From Thermoleptolyngbya sp046719575 (GTDB taxonomy: Bacteria > Cyanobacteriota > Cyanobacteriia > Elainellales > Elainellaceae): a DNA stretch of 22,032 nucleotides. The notes under the pieces are model-generated. The model made no database searches and was not told the DNA's origin. It worked only from the letters and a program-made list of their open reading frames with translations. The first letter of the stretch is position 1, and every line of letters begins with the position of its first letter. Shown here piece by piece: positions 1 through 7,032 of this stretch. The stretch is taken from positions 1-22,032 of the forward strand of contig JBDNCP010000080.1 in assembly GCA_046719575.1 (NCBI GenBank), given 5' to 3'. Position numbers and translations under genes: made by a program.

Positions 1-15
1 GTCTAGAAATAAACC

Positions 16-47
16 GGCTTAGTGTGAGAAGGCTTAGTGTGAGAAGG
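16..47. repeat. 15-bp tandem duplication
   Basis: Unit GGCTTAGTGTGAGAA occurs twice in a row (16-30, 31-45) followed by GG. The stop codon of the propeptide-like gene falls in the right-hand copy (as read on the plus strand), so the duplication supplies a second in-frame-independent copy of the gene end just downstream. Confidence 0.9.
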
Positions 48-696
48 GCGAAGAATAGGGTCGCCGCACTCGCGAACCGTCGATCGGGCGGACGGCCTGA
101 TCTTCCAAAATCGTGCGGACGCGGTTAGATTGAGCTAGAGCCGGGATGCCCGCTGCGTCGATTTCGACTGGAACTGCGCCGACCGCATCGGGCGATGGCG
201 CAAGCAGGTTTGCGTGAAAGGCTTCCAGAATTGGTCGGATTTCCTCAAGAGAACGCTGGGCAGCATTCTGAATGCGGGCGATCGCCGCTTTTCGCTCCTC
301 CAGCGTTTGACGACGAGTAGGTGCAGACGGCAGACTACACAACCTTTCTCCGCCACCCGGATGACTTGTTTCCAACATCACCACCGCCCGAATTTTCTGT
401 CCAGGCTTGAGATGCTCCAGCCGTGCGCCAAACTCCGGGCTAATTTTGGACTGATGCCTAGACACACTCACAACCCTTTCGGAACCGATCTCAGGTGTGT
501 TTTTCCGGGACAGAAAATCTTGGGGGTGATCTTGAGAGCGATCGCTCTGAGCATTTGCATCGGCATCGCCCTGATCATCTTGGTGAGCGGCACAGTAGCT
601 CTGAGGAGCCTCCGCTTGTGGCACGGGCGAAGACTCCGGAGAGCCTGTATCATTATTATTCAACCAGCCGTCCGTATCCCGCAGCTCATCTGCCAT
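34..696 (-). CDS. Free-standing subtilase propeptide-like protein
   Basis: A 220-residue protein. Residues 1-80 are polar, acidic and Gln/Asp/Ser-rich, probably disordered. Residues 84-205 resemble residues 6-129 of the subtilisin-like protease encoded just upstream on the same strand: both start KISP.F, continue with K(I)(R/D)AVV, have a Glu/Arg/Gln-rich helix, then a GA(V/I)PV strand segment and a final V(R/V)...(A/P)...(R/Q)(P/L)I. No catalytic domain follows; the protein ends about 15 residues after the homologous part. Subtilase propeptides (I9-like fold) act as intramolecular chaperones and as tight inhibitors of the mature enzyme, and stand-alone versions are known inhibitors. A role as inhibitor or trans-acting chaperone of the neighbouring protease is inference. 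There is no signal peptide. The stop codon lies inside a 15-bp tandem duplication (16-45). The gap to the protease gene is 262 bp, so co-transcription is possible but unproven. It could instead be a remnant of a second protease that lost its catalytic domain. Confidence 0.75.
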   Translation of the reverse strand: MADELRDTDGWLNNNDTGSPESSPVPQAEAPQSYCAAHQDDQGDADANAQSDRSQDHPQDFLSRKNTPEIGSERVVSVSRHQSKISPEFGARLEHLKPGQKIRAVVMLETSHPGGGERLCSLPSAPTRRQTLEERKAAIARIQNAAQRSLEEIRPILEAFHANLLAPSPDAVGAVPVEIDAAGIPALAQSNRVRTILEDQAVRPIDGSRVRRPYSSPFSH

Positions 697-958
697 AGCT
701 CAGCCATCCTCAAGCTCACCTTGGACAAAGCGTAGAAAGTTACCTACAACCCAAGCGTGTTCCTTCAGCCTATCTGAAAACTCAGAGTAATGACAGAATC
801 TTCAGAAAATTCTGACAAGCGCAGTATGACGAAAGATAGAGCATTCGGCAAGCTATTCTGCCTAAAGCCATATGAGGACTAGAACAATAAGAATTTCTAG
901 CCTGCTTGACGGACAAAACTCTTGCAATCTTGATCCGCCTCAAATTTAGCAAGTTCAG

Positions 959-2323
959 CTATGAATCCAGCGCATGGAGCGCTTCTAGCGGGCGAATAAC
1001 TCCATAACCCCAACGATTGTCTGGGCGGTATCGATTTCCCAAAGGATGATAGGCAGTGTCTTTTAAAGCTTCTAACAGCTTGACCGTTGGCACGTCTGGC
1101 TTAGCTGCCATCAATAGTGCTAAAGCCCCTGACACATGAGGAGTTGCCATTGAAGTTCCATGAAGATAGTCATAGGAATGGCGGAGTCCAGCAGCTTCGT
1201 CGTCAGCCGGAATACAAGAATAAACCCGGAAACCAGGGGCAACCACGTCGGGTTTGGTGACTAACTCATGATTTCCTAGCCCAGGGAATACCAAGCTAGC
1301 ACCACTGCTAAAGGAGCATACATCAACCCGATGACGAGGTTGCCGTTCAACCGCACCCACCGCAAAAGCGCTATAGGCATTTCCCGGTGAGGAGGCGCTG
1401 CCATGACTATCATTGCCAATCGCAACCACAGAGGCAACGCCTAGCTGCTCCAATAATGTCTCGAATAGCACCTCAAAATTTGGCTCATAGCAAGGCACGC
1501 CCACAGACATATTCAGGATTTGGGCACCATTCTCAACGGCCCAAGATATGCCATGCATCAAGGTAGAAAGGGTGCAGTTGCCAATTAGGACACTACCTAC
1601 AAGCAACTCTGCCGCAGGGGCAACCCCAATCGAGACTCCGCTTGGCGTTTTACCACCTGCAATCGTGCCGCATACGTGGGTTCCATGAATGTCTGCATCA
1701 AAGCTTGGAGTTGCTTTAATCCGCCGAAACAGAGAATCAATAACCACAAAGTCTTTAACTCGCCCTTCCAGAGCAGGGTGATCTCCATATACGCCTGTGT
1801 CTAAGACTGCGACACGGATGCCCTCGCCCTTGGTTTTTTCCCAAAGCTTAGGAATTTCCAGGTACTGCAATCCCCAAGTTGCACCCTGGTCAATTTCCTG
1901 TTTATTCAGTTCTTCGCCTGGGCTGTCATAAGGCTTGATCAGCTGAATCCGCTGGTTTGGCATCACAGCCACAACAGATGGCTGCTCTGCAAGCATGGGC
2001 AATGTTCGGCGAGTCACTTCTACTGAGGCGACCGGAATCGCACCAGAGCCAATCGGAGTGATCGCAGGCTCTATACTGCTGCGAGAGACTTTTGCGCTTT
2101 CTGTCTGGTAAGTATCGAATAGAGCAGATTGAACAGATTGCTGGAGCTTGGCACGCTCTTTTAGGTAACTGAGACGGAGCTGATTGCTCCGCAGTTGTTC
2201 CGCAGTAGGCAAATCTTCTGGCGCAGGAGATTCGTAAATAACCACCGCATCTATTTTTTCATTGGGTCCGCGCTCGGAAAGCAGCGGCTCGAAGGCGGGC
2301 GAAATTTTATTGTCCATGCTCAT
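959..2323 (-). CDS. S8 family (subtilisin-like) serine peptidase
   Basis: About 454 residues. The catalytic triad of subtilases is complete: Asp175 in VAVLDTGVYGDHP, His213 in DIHGTHVCGT, Ser391 in HGTSMATPHVSGALALL, with oxyanion Asn305 in VVAIGND. Residues 1-130 form an I9-like propeptide, and the catalytic domain runs to the C-terminus (RWGYGVIRPLEAL). I see no signal peptide and no transmembrane span, so the enzyme may be cytoplasmic or exported by another route. The frame is open up to 2398, but I chose the ATG at 2321-2323 because AGGGGGAGG lies 8 nt upstream of it (2332-2340); the longer start adds 25 polar residues with no such site. A propeptide-only paralogue is encoded downstream. 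The substrate cannot be told from sequence. Confidence 0.93.
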   Translation of the reverse strand: MSMDNKISPAFEPLLSERGPNEKIDAVVIYESPAPEDLPTAEQLRSNQLRLSYLKERAKLQQSVQSALFDTYQTESAKVSRSSIEPAITPIGSGAIPVASVEVTRRTLPMLAEQPSVVAVMPNQRIQLIKPYDSPGEELNKQEIDQGATWGLQYLEIPKLWEKTKGEGIRVAVLDTGVYGDHPALEGRVKDFVVIDSLFRRIKATPSFDADIHGTHVCGTIAGGKTPSGVSIGVAPAAELLVGSVLIGNCTLSTLMHGISWAVENGAQILNMSVGVPCYEPNFEVLFETLLEQLGVASVVAIGNDSHGSASSPGNAYSAFAVGAVERQPRHRVDVCSFSSGASLVFPGLGNHELVTKPDVVAPGFRVYSCIPADDEAAGLRHSYDYLHGTSMATPHVSGALALLMAAKPDVPTVKLLEALKDTAYHPLGNRYRPDNRWGYGVIRPLEALHALDS

Positions 2324-2331
2324 TGGTATGA

Positions 2332-2340
2332 CCTCCCCCT
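2332..2340 (-). promoter_or_regulatory. Strong Shine-Dalgarno site of the S8 peptidase
   Basis: On the minus strand AGGGGGAGG is followed after 8 nt by ATGAGCATG. It decides the protease start at 2323 over the upstream start at 2398. It is one of the few clear Shine-Dalgarno sites in the window. Confidence 0.7.
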
Positions 2341-2541
2341 CGGGTTCGCTGGTGTGGTGTTTGTGCCCCGGTTTTTCGGCGGCTTTGGCCCGCTGCATTT
2401 AGAGCGCATAAAGGCTTTGAAATGTTTTGAGGTTTTACCGTTGCAGGTTTCCCGTGCCATGACTTGCATCGCAGGCTGCTCCCAAGTTTGCCAAACCAAA
2501 CCCACCTGAGGTGGTGGCTTACCTGTCAAGCTAATTTGCAG

Positions 2542-2590
2542 CGCGTCCTAATTTCGCGTCCTAATTTCGCGTCCTAATTTCGCGTCCTAT
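2542..2590. repeat. 13-bp tandem repeat, 3.8 copies
   Basis: Unit CGCGTCCTAATTT is perfectly repeated at 2542-2554, 2555-2567 and 2568-2580, with a 10-base partial fourth copy ending in CGCGTCCTAT. It is non-coding and lies about 220 bp upstream of the S8 peptidase start. Confidence 0.95.
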
Positions 2591-2774
2591 TTAGTGATCT
2601 TCATAGGAGCGATCGCCAATCCCGGTAGTTCTACGGAGTTTTTGGGCGATCGCCCCATTCTGTATAACACGAAAACTTGCAATATCAATATATGATATCA
2701 AATAAATTTCAATTGGGGACAACTCCTGCAATCACACTTACGCACCGACCTCCAATCCCTAGCCCCAGCCCCGG

Positions 2775-2800
2775 CCATACATTCGTACCATACATTCGTA
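2775..2800. repeat. 13-bp tandem duplication
   Basis: Unit CCATACATTCGTA occurs twice, perfectly, at 2775-2787 and 2788-2800, immediately before a HIP1 site. Confidence 0.9.
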
Positions 2801-2919
2801 TTGTAGCGATCGCCCTCTAGACTCGACCGGAGGGAAGATCCCCCCAGCTTCGATGGCGATCGAATCTACAAAATAGTTCCCCAGGCAAAATCGGCCTGCT
2901 GACAGTCGGCAGGGCGAGT

Positions 2920-2947
2920 ATAAAACTGGACTGATAAAACTGGACTT
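2920..2947. repeat. 14-bp tandem duplication
   Basis: Unit ATAAAACTGGACTG at 2920-2933 is followed by the same unit with a final T at 2934-2947 (13 of 14 identical). It lies just beyond the 3' end of the ABA4-like gene. Confidence 0.85.
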
Positions 2948-2985
2948 ACCTAGCGATCAATATCACAGGCAACAAGGTTGCTATG

Positions 2986-3501
2986 TCAGGTCGAGGAGCC
3001 AACTGGGGTTGAGTCGGGGGTTGAGTCAGGGGTTGAGTCGGGGGTTGAGTCGGGGGTTGAGTTGAGCGCAGAATCTTCAGCATCAGCCGCTTTGCCGCGC
3101 CAGAGCCAGCTCGTGACCAAGTGCGACAATAGCCCCATCGGCCCGGCAAACAAACACAGCGCCAGAGAATGCACCGTCCACACGCCCGTCCGCTGCCCTT
3201 CCCAATAGATCCAGCGGCCCACAAACAAATCCATCACCAGATAATGCACCCAGCCCGTGGCGGCGATCGCCTCATTGCTAAATAGCCGCGCAATGTCTGC
3301 AAGCTGGGCGCTGGCAAAATCCTGAGCAGAGGTCGTGGTGAGGTTGCTGGCAAACAGGTACACATACAGCCCTGCCAGCGCCACAAAGGGCAGGTAGGAC
3401 TGCATCACCCGGCGCGTCACACCCCAGTTGGGCAAGAAAATCATCAGCGCCCAAAAAGGCAGCACAAAGACGTTGGCGATATTGAAAAGGAGTTCAATCA
3501 T
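2986..3501 (-). CDS. ABA4-like (DUF4281) integral membrane protein
   Basis: 171 residues with about four hydrophobic spans: residues 1-24 (MIELLFNIANVFVLPFWALM), about 37-56 (LPFVALAGLYVYLFAS), a less hydrophobic segment near 83-100 containing WVHYLVMDLFVGRW, and about 108-132 (HSLALCLFAGPMGLLSHL). The D-L-F-V-G-R-W and GP.GLL.H motifs are characteristic of the ABA4/DUF4281 family. In plants ABA4 is needed for neoxanthin formation, and cyanobacterial relatives are thought to act on carotenoids; the reaction here is not established. The C-terminal tail is unusual: four STPD tetrapeptides encoded by a 12-bp tandem repeat. It starts 61 bp after the glcF stop on the same strand, so co-transcription with glcF is plausible. 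There is no clear ribosome-binding site. Confidence 0.8.
   Translation of the reverse strand: MIELLFNIANVFVLPFWALMIFLPNWGVTRRVMQSYLPFVALAGLYVYLFASNLTTTSAQDFASAQLADIARLFSNEAIAATGWVHYLVMDLFVGRWIYWEGQRTGVWTVHSLALCLFAGPMGLLSHLVTSWLWRGKAADAEDSALNSTPDSTPDSTPDSTPDSTPVGSST
3008..3055. repeat. 12-bp coding tandem repeat, 4 copies (STPD)
   Basis: Unit GTTGAGTCGGGG (plus-strand reading) occurs at 3008, 3020, 3032 and 3044, with one G-to-A change in the second copy and a degenerate fifth copy after 3055. On the minus strand it encodes repeated Ser-Thr-Pro-Asp in the cytoplasmic-type tail of the ABA4-like protein. The period is a multiple of three, so copy number can vary without a frameshift. Confidence 0.95.
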
Positions 3502-3562
3502 GGGTGGGGTTCAAGGGGTTGGGAAGTTGAAGCAATGGAACGGTCATCACCCTGTTGCCTCA

Positions 3563-4924
3563 TCACTCTGCCAGCAGCAGTCCGCGAATCGAGCGATCGA
3601 GCAACTGCATCGGGTGCAGCACAGGAACCGACTTGCCCTGGCGTTCCAGGTGGTGGCTAATTTGCACGAAACAGCCGATGTTGGCAGAAGCAATGACCGA
3701 TGCGCCCGTATTCAGCAAGTTGGTGACTTTTTGCCGCCCCAGTTCTTCGGCCACTTCGGGTTGCAGGATGTTGTAAACGCCCGCGCTGCCGCAGCAGAGG
3801 GCCGCGTCGATGGGTTCCCGAAGCTGCACACCCGGAATTTGCCGCAAAAGCTGGCGCGGTTGCAGGCTAATCTTCTGCCCATGCAGCATGTGGCAAGCGT
3901 CTTGATAGACCAGCGTCAGCGGTTTGCTTTGCAGTGGGTGCAGCGGAGTCGTCAGCCCAACTTCGGCGAGAAATTCCTGCACATCTTTGACTTTCTTGAC
4001 AAAGGCTTGAGCGCGATCGCCATATTCGACATCTTCTTTCAAAATATGTCCGTATTCCTTCAGCGTGTGCCCGCAGCCGGAGGCGTTGATTAGCACAAAA
4101 TCTACCCCTGCCCGCTCGAAGGTGTCGATCATCTGCCGCGCTAGGTCTTGGGCCTGCGGCTCTTGCCCTTGGTGGTGCGAGAGTGCGCCACAGCAGCCCT
4201 GTGCCTTTGGAATCACCACGTCGCAGCCGTTAGCCGTCAGCACGCGCACCGTCGCGTCGTTTACCTCTGGGTTAAACAATCGCTGCACACAGCCGAGAAT
4301 CAGCCCGACGCGATATCGCGCCTTGCCCTGTGCCGGAATGAAATCTGGCAAATAGTCCTGAAACGCTTGGGGCGAGAGCGGTGGCAGCAGGGACTCCATC
4401 GCCGCAAGCTGGGGCGCAATCTGGGGCAAGATGCCGAGCGATCGCACGAGTTTTTGCAGCCCCGATTTTTGGTATAACCCCACGGGCCGCATCAGCAGTC
4501 GCAGTCGGTTGGGATAGGGAAACAGCGAAAAGATGAGGCGGCGCAGCAGGCGCATGGGGAGCGATCGCTCGAAGTTGCGCTCGATCTGCGGGCGCGTCGC
4601 GGCAATCAGTTTGTCATACTGCACCCCCGACGGACAGGTGGTCACGCAGGCCAGGCAGCCCAGACAGCTATCGAAATGCTGCACTGTGCTGGCGGCCAGC
4701 GGCGCGTCGCCCTCGTTAATCGCGTCCATCAGGTAAATGCGGCCGCGCGGCGAGTCTGTTTCCTTGCCAATGACCCGATAGCTAGGACAGGTCGATAGGC
4801 AAAACCCACAATGTACACAGGCATCGATCAGCTTGGGGTCGGGCGGATCTTGCGCGTCAAACCCCGACAGGTCGGCGGTTGGGTTGAGGTTGCTAAAGGA
4901 AATGGGCGGGTCGGAGGTTTGCAT
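3563..4924 (-). CDS. glcF: Glycolate dehydrogenase iron-sulfur subunit GlcF
   Basis: The iron-sulfur subunit of glycolate dehydrogenase (glycolate to glyoxylate in photorespiration), expected to work with flavin subunits GlcD/GlcE, which are not in the window. Two ferredoxin-type 4Fe-4S clusters are visible near the N-terminus: CVHCGFCLSTCP and, about 50 residues later, CLGCLACVTTCP. Two cysteine-rich (CCG) domains follow, with QGCCGALSHHQG and ALCCGSAGVYN motifs. The length of 453 residues suits cyanobacterial GlcF. I chose the ATG at 4922-4924 (MQTSDPP), which fits cyanobacterial homologues as I recall them. A TTG at 4990 in the same frame has a GAGGA site 10 nt upstream and would add 22 residues, so the start is not settled. 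Upstream lies a divergent flavoprotein gene; downstream is the ABA4-like gene, 61 bp away. Confidence 0.92.
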   Translation of the reverse strand: MQTSDPPISFSNLNPTADLSGFDAQDPPDPKLIDACVHCGFCLSTCPSYRVIGKETDSPRGRIYLMDAINEGDAPLAASTVQHFDSCLGCLACVTTCPSGVQYDKLIAATRPQIERNFERSLPMRLLRRLIFSLFPYPNRLRLLMRPVGLYQKSGLQKLVRSLGILPQIAPQLAAMESLLPPLSPQAFQDYLPDFIPAQGKARYRVGLILGCVQRLFNPEVNDATVRVLTANGCDVVIPKAQGCCGALSHHQGQEPQAQDLARQMIDTFERAGVDFVLINASGCGHTLKEYGHILKEDVEYGDRAQAFVKKVKDVQEFLAEVGLTTPLHPLQSKPLTLVYQDACHMLHGQKISLQPRQLLRQIPGVQLREPIDAALCCGSAGVYNILQPEVAEELGRQKVTNLLNTGASVIASANIGCFVQISHHLERQGKSVPVLHPMQLLDRSIRGLLLAE

Positions 4925-5183
4925 AGAGCGAGGAGCAGTGATCTGGAAGGTCAACCCCTGTGCGAGTTGCAGCGGATTGGATAGTATCAACCTGGGCTAA
5001 TCCTCAGTATGGGCCAACTTGAGGAAAATCAGCGAACCGCTTGCCTTTTAAGATACAAGGAATAGGCAAGGAAAGTCTGGAGCAGGATAAGCGGTCAGCC
5101 TATCCAGTGGCTCTGTCACCCCATCCCCTCCACCTCATCCCTGCGCTCATACCTTCGCTCTTTCACGTTGCCATTTTCCCCAA

Positions 5184-6674
5184 ATGCCCCCCCTCGACTA
5201 CGACCTGATCATCCTCGGTGGCTCTCTGGCGGCGCGGGAGGCGGCGATCGCCGCACGAATGCTACAGGCGCGGGTGGCGCTGGTGGAACCAGACGGAACT
5301 GAGATAGCGCTGCGGCAGGCGTGGCAGCATCAGGCCTTGTTGCAGATTGGGCGCTTGCTGGAGGGGCGATCGCGCTTGGCGCAGATGGGGCTGTCAGCGT
5401 TTTCGTCGCCCCCCGCGTGGGCAGCCGTGCGGCAGTGGGCCGAAACGGTAGCCGCAGATTTGGCAGAGGGGCGATCGCGCTCTGAGGTGGCAGCGGCGGG
5501 TGTAGACGTTGTGGTTGGGCAGGGCGAGTTTTTTCGGCGGCCGCATCTGGGCGTGCGAGCAGGCGAGCGGACGCTGCGATCGCGGGCCTATCTGCTGGCT
5601 CCGGCAAGTCGGGTGCTGCCGCTGGCGGAGGGGCGCTTCGCTGCTGGGGCCAAAATCCTAGCAAATGCCCAAACTCCGGCAGACCTGTGGAATCCCGAAC
5701 TGCCTCACTTGCCTAGGCAAATTGCTGTCTGGGGACAGGGCGCACAGGCCGTTGAACTGGCGCAAACCCTTCATCGGTTGGGCAGCCAGGTGACGCTGCT
5801 GCTGAATCTAGAAACGGCTTCTGGGAACCCCAGCGGGTCATTGACCCCAGCCCTGCGGAATCACATCGCCGACCTGGATGCCGACCTCCGCCGCCTGCTG
5901 CTGGCATCGCTGGAGGCAGAGGGCATTGCCATCTACCCGGCAGACACGCTGAGCCAACTCCAGTCCCACGCCGGAATGGTGCAGCTAGAGTTGCCGGACG
6001 GCGTGCGGACGGTGGATTGCCTGCTCAATGCAGCGGAGCCTGTGCCCGACTGGAGCGGACTCAACCTGGAGGCGGCGAATCTTCGCCTGGAGGCAGACGG
6101 GCTGCGAGTTTACCCGACGCTGCAAACCTTCAATGCGCGAATCTTTGCCTGCACCAGTCCCAGCGCTGCCCGCCAGCAGGCCCAGCTTGCGGTTCAAAAT
6201 GCCGTGTTTTTGCCCAATCGCCATCTGCGTCCAGAACTGTTGCCGACGGTCATTGCAACACAGCCTGCGATCGCCAGCATTGGCCTCACCGAAACCGCAG
6301 CCCGCGATCGCCACGGGGCAGATGTGGTCGTGCAAACGCTGCCGTTCAAATCCAACCCCAAAGCGCAAATGCAGGCGGCCCCGACCGGACTCTGCAAGCT
6401 CATCGCCCGCCGCAATGGCCGCGTGTTGGGTCTGCATCTAGCAGGTCTGGATGCCGAAGAAGTAGTATCCATAGCGGCGATCGCCCTCCAGAAACGCTGC
6501 CGGGTGCGATCGCTTGCCCAGCTACCCGTCGCATCTCCCAGCACCGCAGAGCTGTTGCGACAAACGGCGATCGCCTGGCAGCAGCAGCGCCTCGCCCAGC
6601 AGCCCCGCCTACAAGACTGGCTAGAAACCTGGCAAGACATTCGGCGATCGCGCTCCCGCTGGACACAGCTCTAA
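5184..6674 (+). CDS. Degenerate FAD/NAD disulfide-reductase-fold oxidoreductase
   Basis: 496 residues with the layout of dihydrolipoamide dehydrogenase/mercuric reductase proteins: an N-terminal FAD Rossmann segment (YDLIILGGSLAAREAAIAAR, residues 6-25), a central NAD(P) Rossmann segment (AVWGQGAQAVELAQTLHRLG, 181-200), and a C-terminal dimerisation domain from about 355 (PTVIATQPAIASIGLTE). Key residues are missing. There is no CxxxxC redox disulfide (the first Cys is residue 281). The second FAD motif usually ending in GD reads FACTSPSA. The C-terminal HPT..E catalytic motif reads SPSTAE. It therefore keeps the fold but probably not disulfide-reductase chemistry, and FAD binding may be weakened. 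It is divergent from glcF over a short spacer, which may mean shared regulation. Base composition matches the neighbours, and the frame is intact, so it does not look like a pseudogene. Confidence 0.85.
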   Translation: MPPLDYDLIILGGSLAAREAAIAARMLQARVALVEPDGTEIALRQAWQHQALLQIGRLLEGRSRLAQMGLSAFSSPPAWAAVRQWAETVAADLAEGRSRSEVAAAGVDVVVGQGEFFRRPHLGVRAGERTLRSRAYLLAPASRVLPLAEGRFAAGAKILANAQTPADLWNPELPHLPRQIAVWGQGAQAVELAQTLHRLGSQVTLLLNLETASGNPSGSLTPALRNHIADLDADLRRLLLASLEAEGIAIYPADTLSQLQSHAGMVQLELPDGVRTVDCLLNAAEPVPDWSGLNLEAANLRLEADGLRVYPTLQTFNARIFACTSPSAARQQAQLAVQNAVFLPNRHLRPELLPTVIATQPAIASIGLTETAARDRHGADVVVQTLPFKSNPKAQMQAAPTGLCKLIARRNGRVLGLHLAGLDAEEVVSIAAIALQKRCRVRSLAQLPVASPSTAELLRQTAIAWQQQRLAQQPRLQDWLETWQDIRRSRSRWTQL

Positions 6675-6677
6675 ATT

Positions 6678-6707
6678 CTAAATCTGATCATCCTAAATCT
6701 GATCATC
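6678..6707. repeat. 15-bp tandem duplication
   Basis: Unit CTAAATCTGATCATC occurs twice, perfectly (6678-6692, 6693-6707), four bases after the stop codon of the flavoprotein gene. Confidence 0.92.
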
Positions 6708-6757
6708 AAATCCGAATCCAGTGCCAAGACAGATCAAGACGGGTTTCTGACTGGGTT

Positions 6758-6847
6758 AGGGCTTACGCAGTTGGACTATTTCTCGCGGGTGCAGCCCGCG
6801 AGAAATAGTCCGAAATCCAAAAAATTCATCGCAGGTGCGTAAGTCCT
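6758..6847. mobile_element. Putative 90-bp MITE-like palindromic element
   Basis: The ends AGGGCTTACGCA (6758-6769) and TGCGTAAGTCCT (6836-6847) are inverted repeats matching at 11 of 12 positions. Inside is a perfect 17-bp inverted repeat (GGACTATTTCTCGCGGG at 6773-6789; complement at 6795-6811) with a 5-nt loop. There is no coding capacity. Terminal inverted repeats around a strong hairpin fit a non-autonomous miniature element; similar TGCGTAAGTCC ends are common in cyanobacterial repeats as I recall. No clear target-site duplication is seen. Alternatively it is only a strong hairpin or terminator, but no T-run follows it. Confidence 0.5.
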
Positions 6848-7032
6848 GATATTGTTTCTAGGGCAGCGATCGCCCTCCGGCGTTTGTGTGATCCGCAGCA
6901 AAAAGCTCTCTTAGTGCGGACAAATCTCATACATTTGTCTCATGGCAAAAAGATGTTAGTTCGGTTAAGCAACTGGGCATTCTCAACTAGCAATCTTAAA
7001 GATTGCCGTATGTTCCGCTGGTTTTAAGAACT

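Larger units (their letters stand above)
2324..2985. other. Spacer upstream of the S8 peptidase
   Basis: No convincing gene is seen in this 660-bp stretch; reading frames here lack family features and initiation sites. It holds three sets of short tandem duplications (2542-2590, 2775-2800, 2920-2947) and three HIP1 sites, one inside the larger palindrome GGGCGATCGCCC near 2643. A notably A+T-rich patch near 2670-2715 (CAATATCAATATATGATATC) is the best place for the protease promoter on the minus strand, though I cannot assign -35/-10 boxes with confidence. Confidence 0.6.
6675..7032. other. Spacer before the sensor kinase
   Basis: No gene is seen. The 358-bp stretch holds the 15-bp duplication, the MITE-like element and one HIP1 site (near 6867). 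It also has a 7-bp inverted repeat GACAAAT (6919-6925)/ATTTGTC (6933-6939) with a 7-nt gap, about 95 bp ahead of the kinase start. That pair is a possible operator, with weak support. Confidence 0.5.

Noticed and set aside
34..2323. Protease pair considered as an anti-phage defence module
   Set aside because: No gasdermin, CHAT, TIR, nuclease or other defence partner is present nearby; only a protease and a propeptide homologue are seen.
2978..3208. Plus-strand frame with repeated Gly-Val-Glu-Ser
   Set aside because: It is the antisense image of the 12-bp repeat coding for STPD in the ABA4-like protein, which has membrane spans and family motifs.
3428..4093. 221-codon plus-strand frame opposite glcF
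   Set aside because: Antisense to glcF with its conserved iron-sulfur and CCG motifs; no motifs of its own.
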